From Bradyrhizobium hereditatis (GTDB taxonomy: Bacteria > Pseudomonadota > Alphaproteobacteria > Rhizobiales > Xanthobacteraceae): a stretch of 64,000 nucleotides of DNA. The notes beneath the pieces are model-generated. The model was given only the letters and a program-made list of their open reading frames with translations, searched no databases and was not told where the DNA came from. The position numbers and the translations under genes were made by a program. This document shows positions 63,455 through 64,000 of the stretch, in pieces. The DNA is taken from the NCBI RefSeq assembly GCF_020329435.1, contig NZ_JAGKJK010000005.1:219501-283500 (forward strand). Reading direction: 5' to 3'. How positions within the stretch are numbered: the first letter of the stretch is position 1; each line of letters starts with the position of its first letter.

Positions 63455-63486
63455 AAAAGGAGCGCGATGACCTTCCATCGCGCTCC
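63455..63486 (-). terminator. Terminator of the gene at the right edge
   Basis: A perfect 11-base stem GGAGCGCGATG / CATCGCGCTCC with loop ACCTTC; on the minus strand it is followed by TTTTGT. It lies 25 bases past the stop at 63511. Confidence 0.85.
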
Positions 63487-63510
63487 GACATTTGCGATCG
63501 CTGCAAAGAA

Positions 63511-64000
63511 TCAATCATCCGGATCGAACAACCTGATCCGCGGCATTTCGCTTCTCATCGGTTCGGCGAACATGTCCCTTCTGGCGGGCTCGCCAAAGAA
63601 GCCTCTTGGCTCGCCTTCCTCGCGGATCCTGATCCGCCGCGGCTCCGTCGCTTCCCGGATCCTGTCCTCGACCACATCAAGCTCCGGCTCGCGCGGCTGT
63701 TTCCATCGACGCTTGTCGGCCCATTGCTGCCTATCGGTCCATTGCTGACGGCGTTCAGCGCGCCGCTTTTCGACCGCCGCACGCTTAATGTCGCCGTCAC
63801 TGGCTTTGGCGTAGGACTCCCGAGCCGTAGCGGACTTTTGGTCGGCCTGTTCAGCGGACTTCGCAGCTGGTGACGGTGACGGCGCGGGCTGCGCGGTCGC
63901 TACGTTGCTGGCGGTCTTTTCTTCGGCAGGTGGCGTGTTGGCAGCGGGTGCGGCCGCCTGCGTTTGCTGTTGCGGCGGCTGCGTTTGAGGCTGCGCTTGC
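63511..64000 (-). CDS. Partial gene: Gln/Pro-rich, charged C-terminal protein
   Basis: An uninterrupted minus-strand frame from the right edge to a TGA at 63511-63513 (at least 162 residues, start outside the window). It begins with a Gln/Pro/Ala-rich stretch (QAQPQTQPPQQQTQAAAP), continues Ala-rich and then highly charged (KRAAVEKRRAERRQQW), and ends MPRIRLFDPDD. The charged part has Trp/Gln repeats (QQWTDRQQWADKRRW). Codon use looks normal for this genome. Function unknown; a terminator follows. Confidence 0.75.
   Translation of the reverse strand, partial: QAQPQTQPPQQQTQAAAPAANTPPAEEKTASNVATAQPAPSPSPAAKSAEQADQKSATARESYAKASDGDIKRAAVEKRRAERRQQWTDRQQWADKRRWKQPREPELDVVEDRIREATEPRRIRIREEGEPRGFFGEPARRDMFAEPMRSEMPRIRLFDPDD

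Overview
The window looks like chromosomal DNA from a Bradyrhizobium-type alphaproteobacterium (Nitrobacteraceae, Hyphomicrobiales). The reasons are high GC, GTG and TTG starts, a TlpA protein close to related species in layout, many LysR/TetR-controlled acyl-CoA genes, secreted Cys- and Gly-rich small proteins, and several classes of GC-rich intergenic palindromes that I recognise from that group. No phage, transposase, integrase or CRISPR array was seen. One tRNA gene (tRNA-Leu, anticodon CAA) is present at 38992-39076.

Layout. 1-9000: tlpA, a small motility-type protein, then a minus-strand run (twin-TM protein, cobalamin adenosyltransferase, etfB, etfA, 3-hydroxybutyryl-CoA dehydrogenase), YihY, a hybrid histidine kinase with gluQ, and an AlkA-type glycosylase. 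9000-14000: a LysR regulator diverges from a nitronate monooxygenase-like gene, a solitary Liv-type binding protein and an acyl-CoA synthetase; a perfect palindrome lies between the divergent pair. 14000-24300: a collagen-like membrane protein, DUF2855, a flavin monooxygenase, a DUF3280/DUF2380 pair beside a decayed sensor-kinase start, an amidating-lyase-like beta-propeller, LysR, SnoaL, LysE and HNH genes. 24400-30400: a solitary groEL, an acyl-CoA ligase, a triad-less HtrA-like protein and an esterase. 30500-37400: a three-gene envelope operon, a DsbA-like protein, a TauE remnant, two thioesterases diverging from a TetR regulator over two palindromic operators, a secreted lysine/alanine-rich protein and an AbrB-type membrane protein. 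37400-38300 is a gene-free repeat block. 38300-42400: dsbB, tRNA-Leu and an arsenic module (arsR, arsP, arsH). 42500-52900: dipeptide-type binding protein, Kelch protein, a metacaspase/TPR protein coupled to DUF3592, MpaB-type oxygenase, MFS transporter, lytic transglycosylase and small secreted proteins. 52900-56300: tungstate importer tupBCA with a divergent HTH plus binding-protein-fold regulator, next to a modA-like remnant. 56400-64000: hypothetical proteins, ilvA, a LuxR-type two-component pair and small secreted proteins; a gene on the minus strand runs off the right end.

Themes. Acyl-CoA and electron-transfer metabolism (etfAB, hbd, two acyl-CoA ligases, thioesterases), envelope redox and oxyanion handling (tlpA, dsbA-like, dsbB, ars, tup), and gene decay (at least three C- or N-terminal gene remnants). 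The best candidates for something under-described are the collagen/helix alternating membrane protein, the metacaspase-DUF3592 pair, the ArsR half-sites with a predicted leaderless arsR, the triad-less HtrA-like protein, the dispersed palindromic repeat families, and the solitary groEL. All functional calls come from reading motifs by eye, with no database search.
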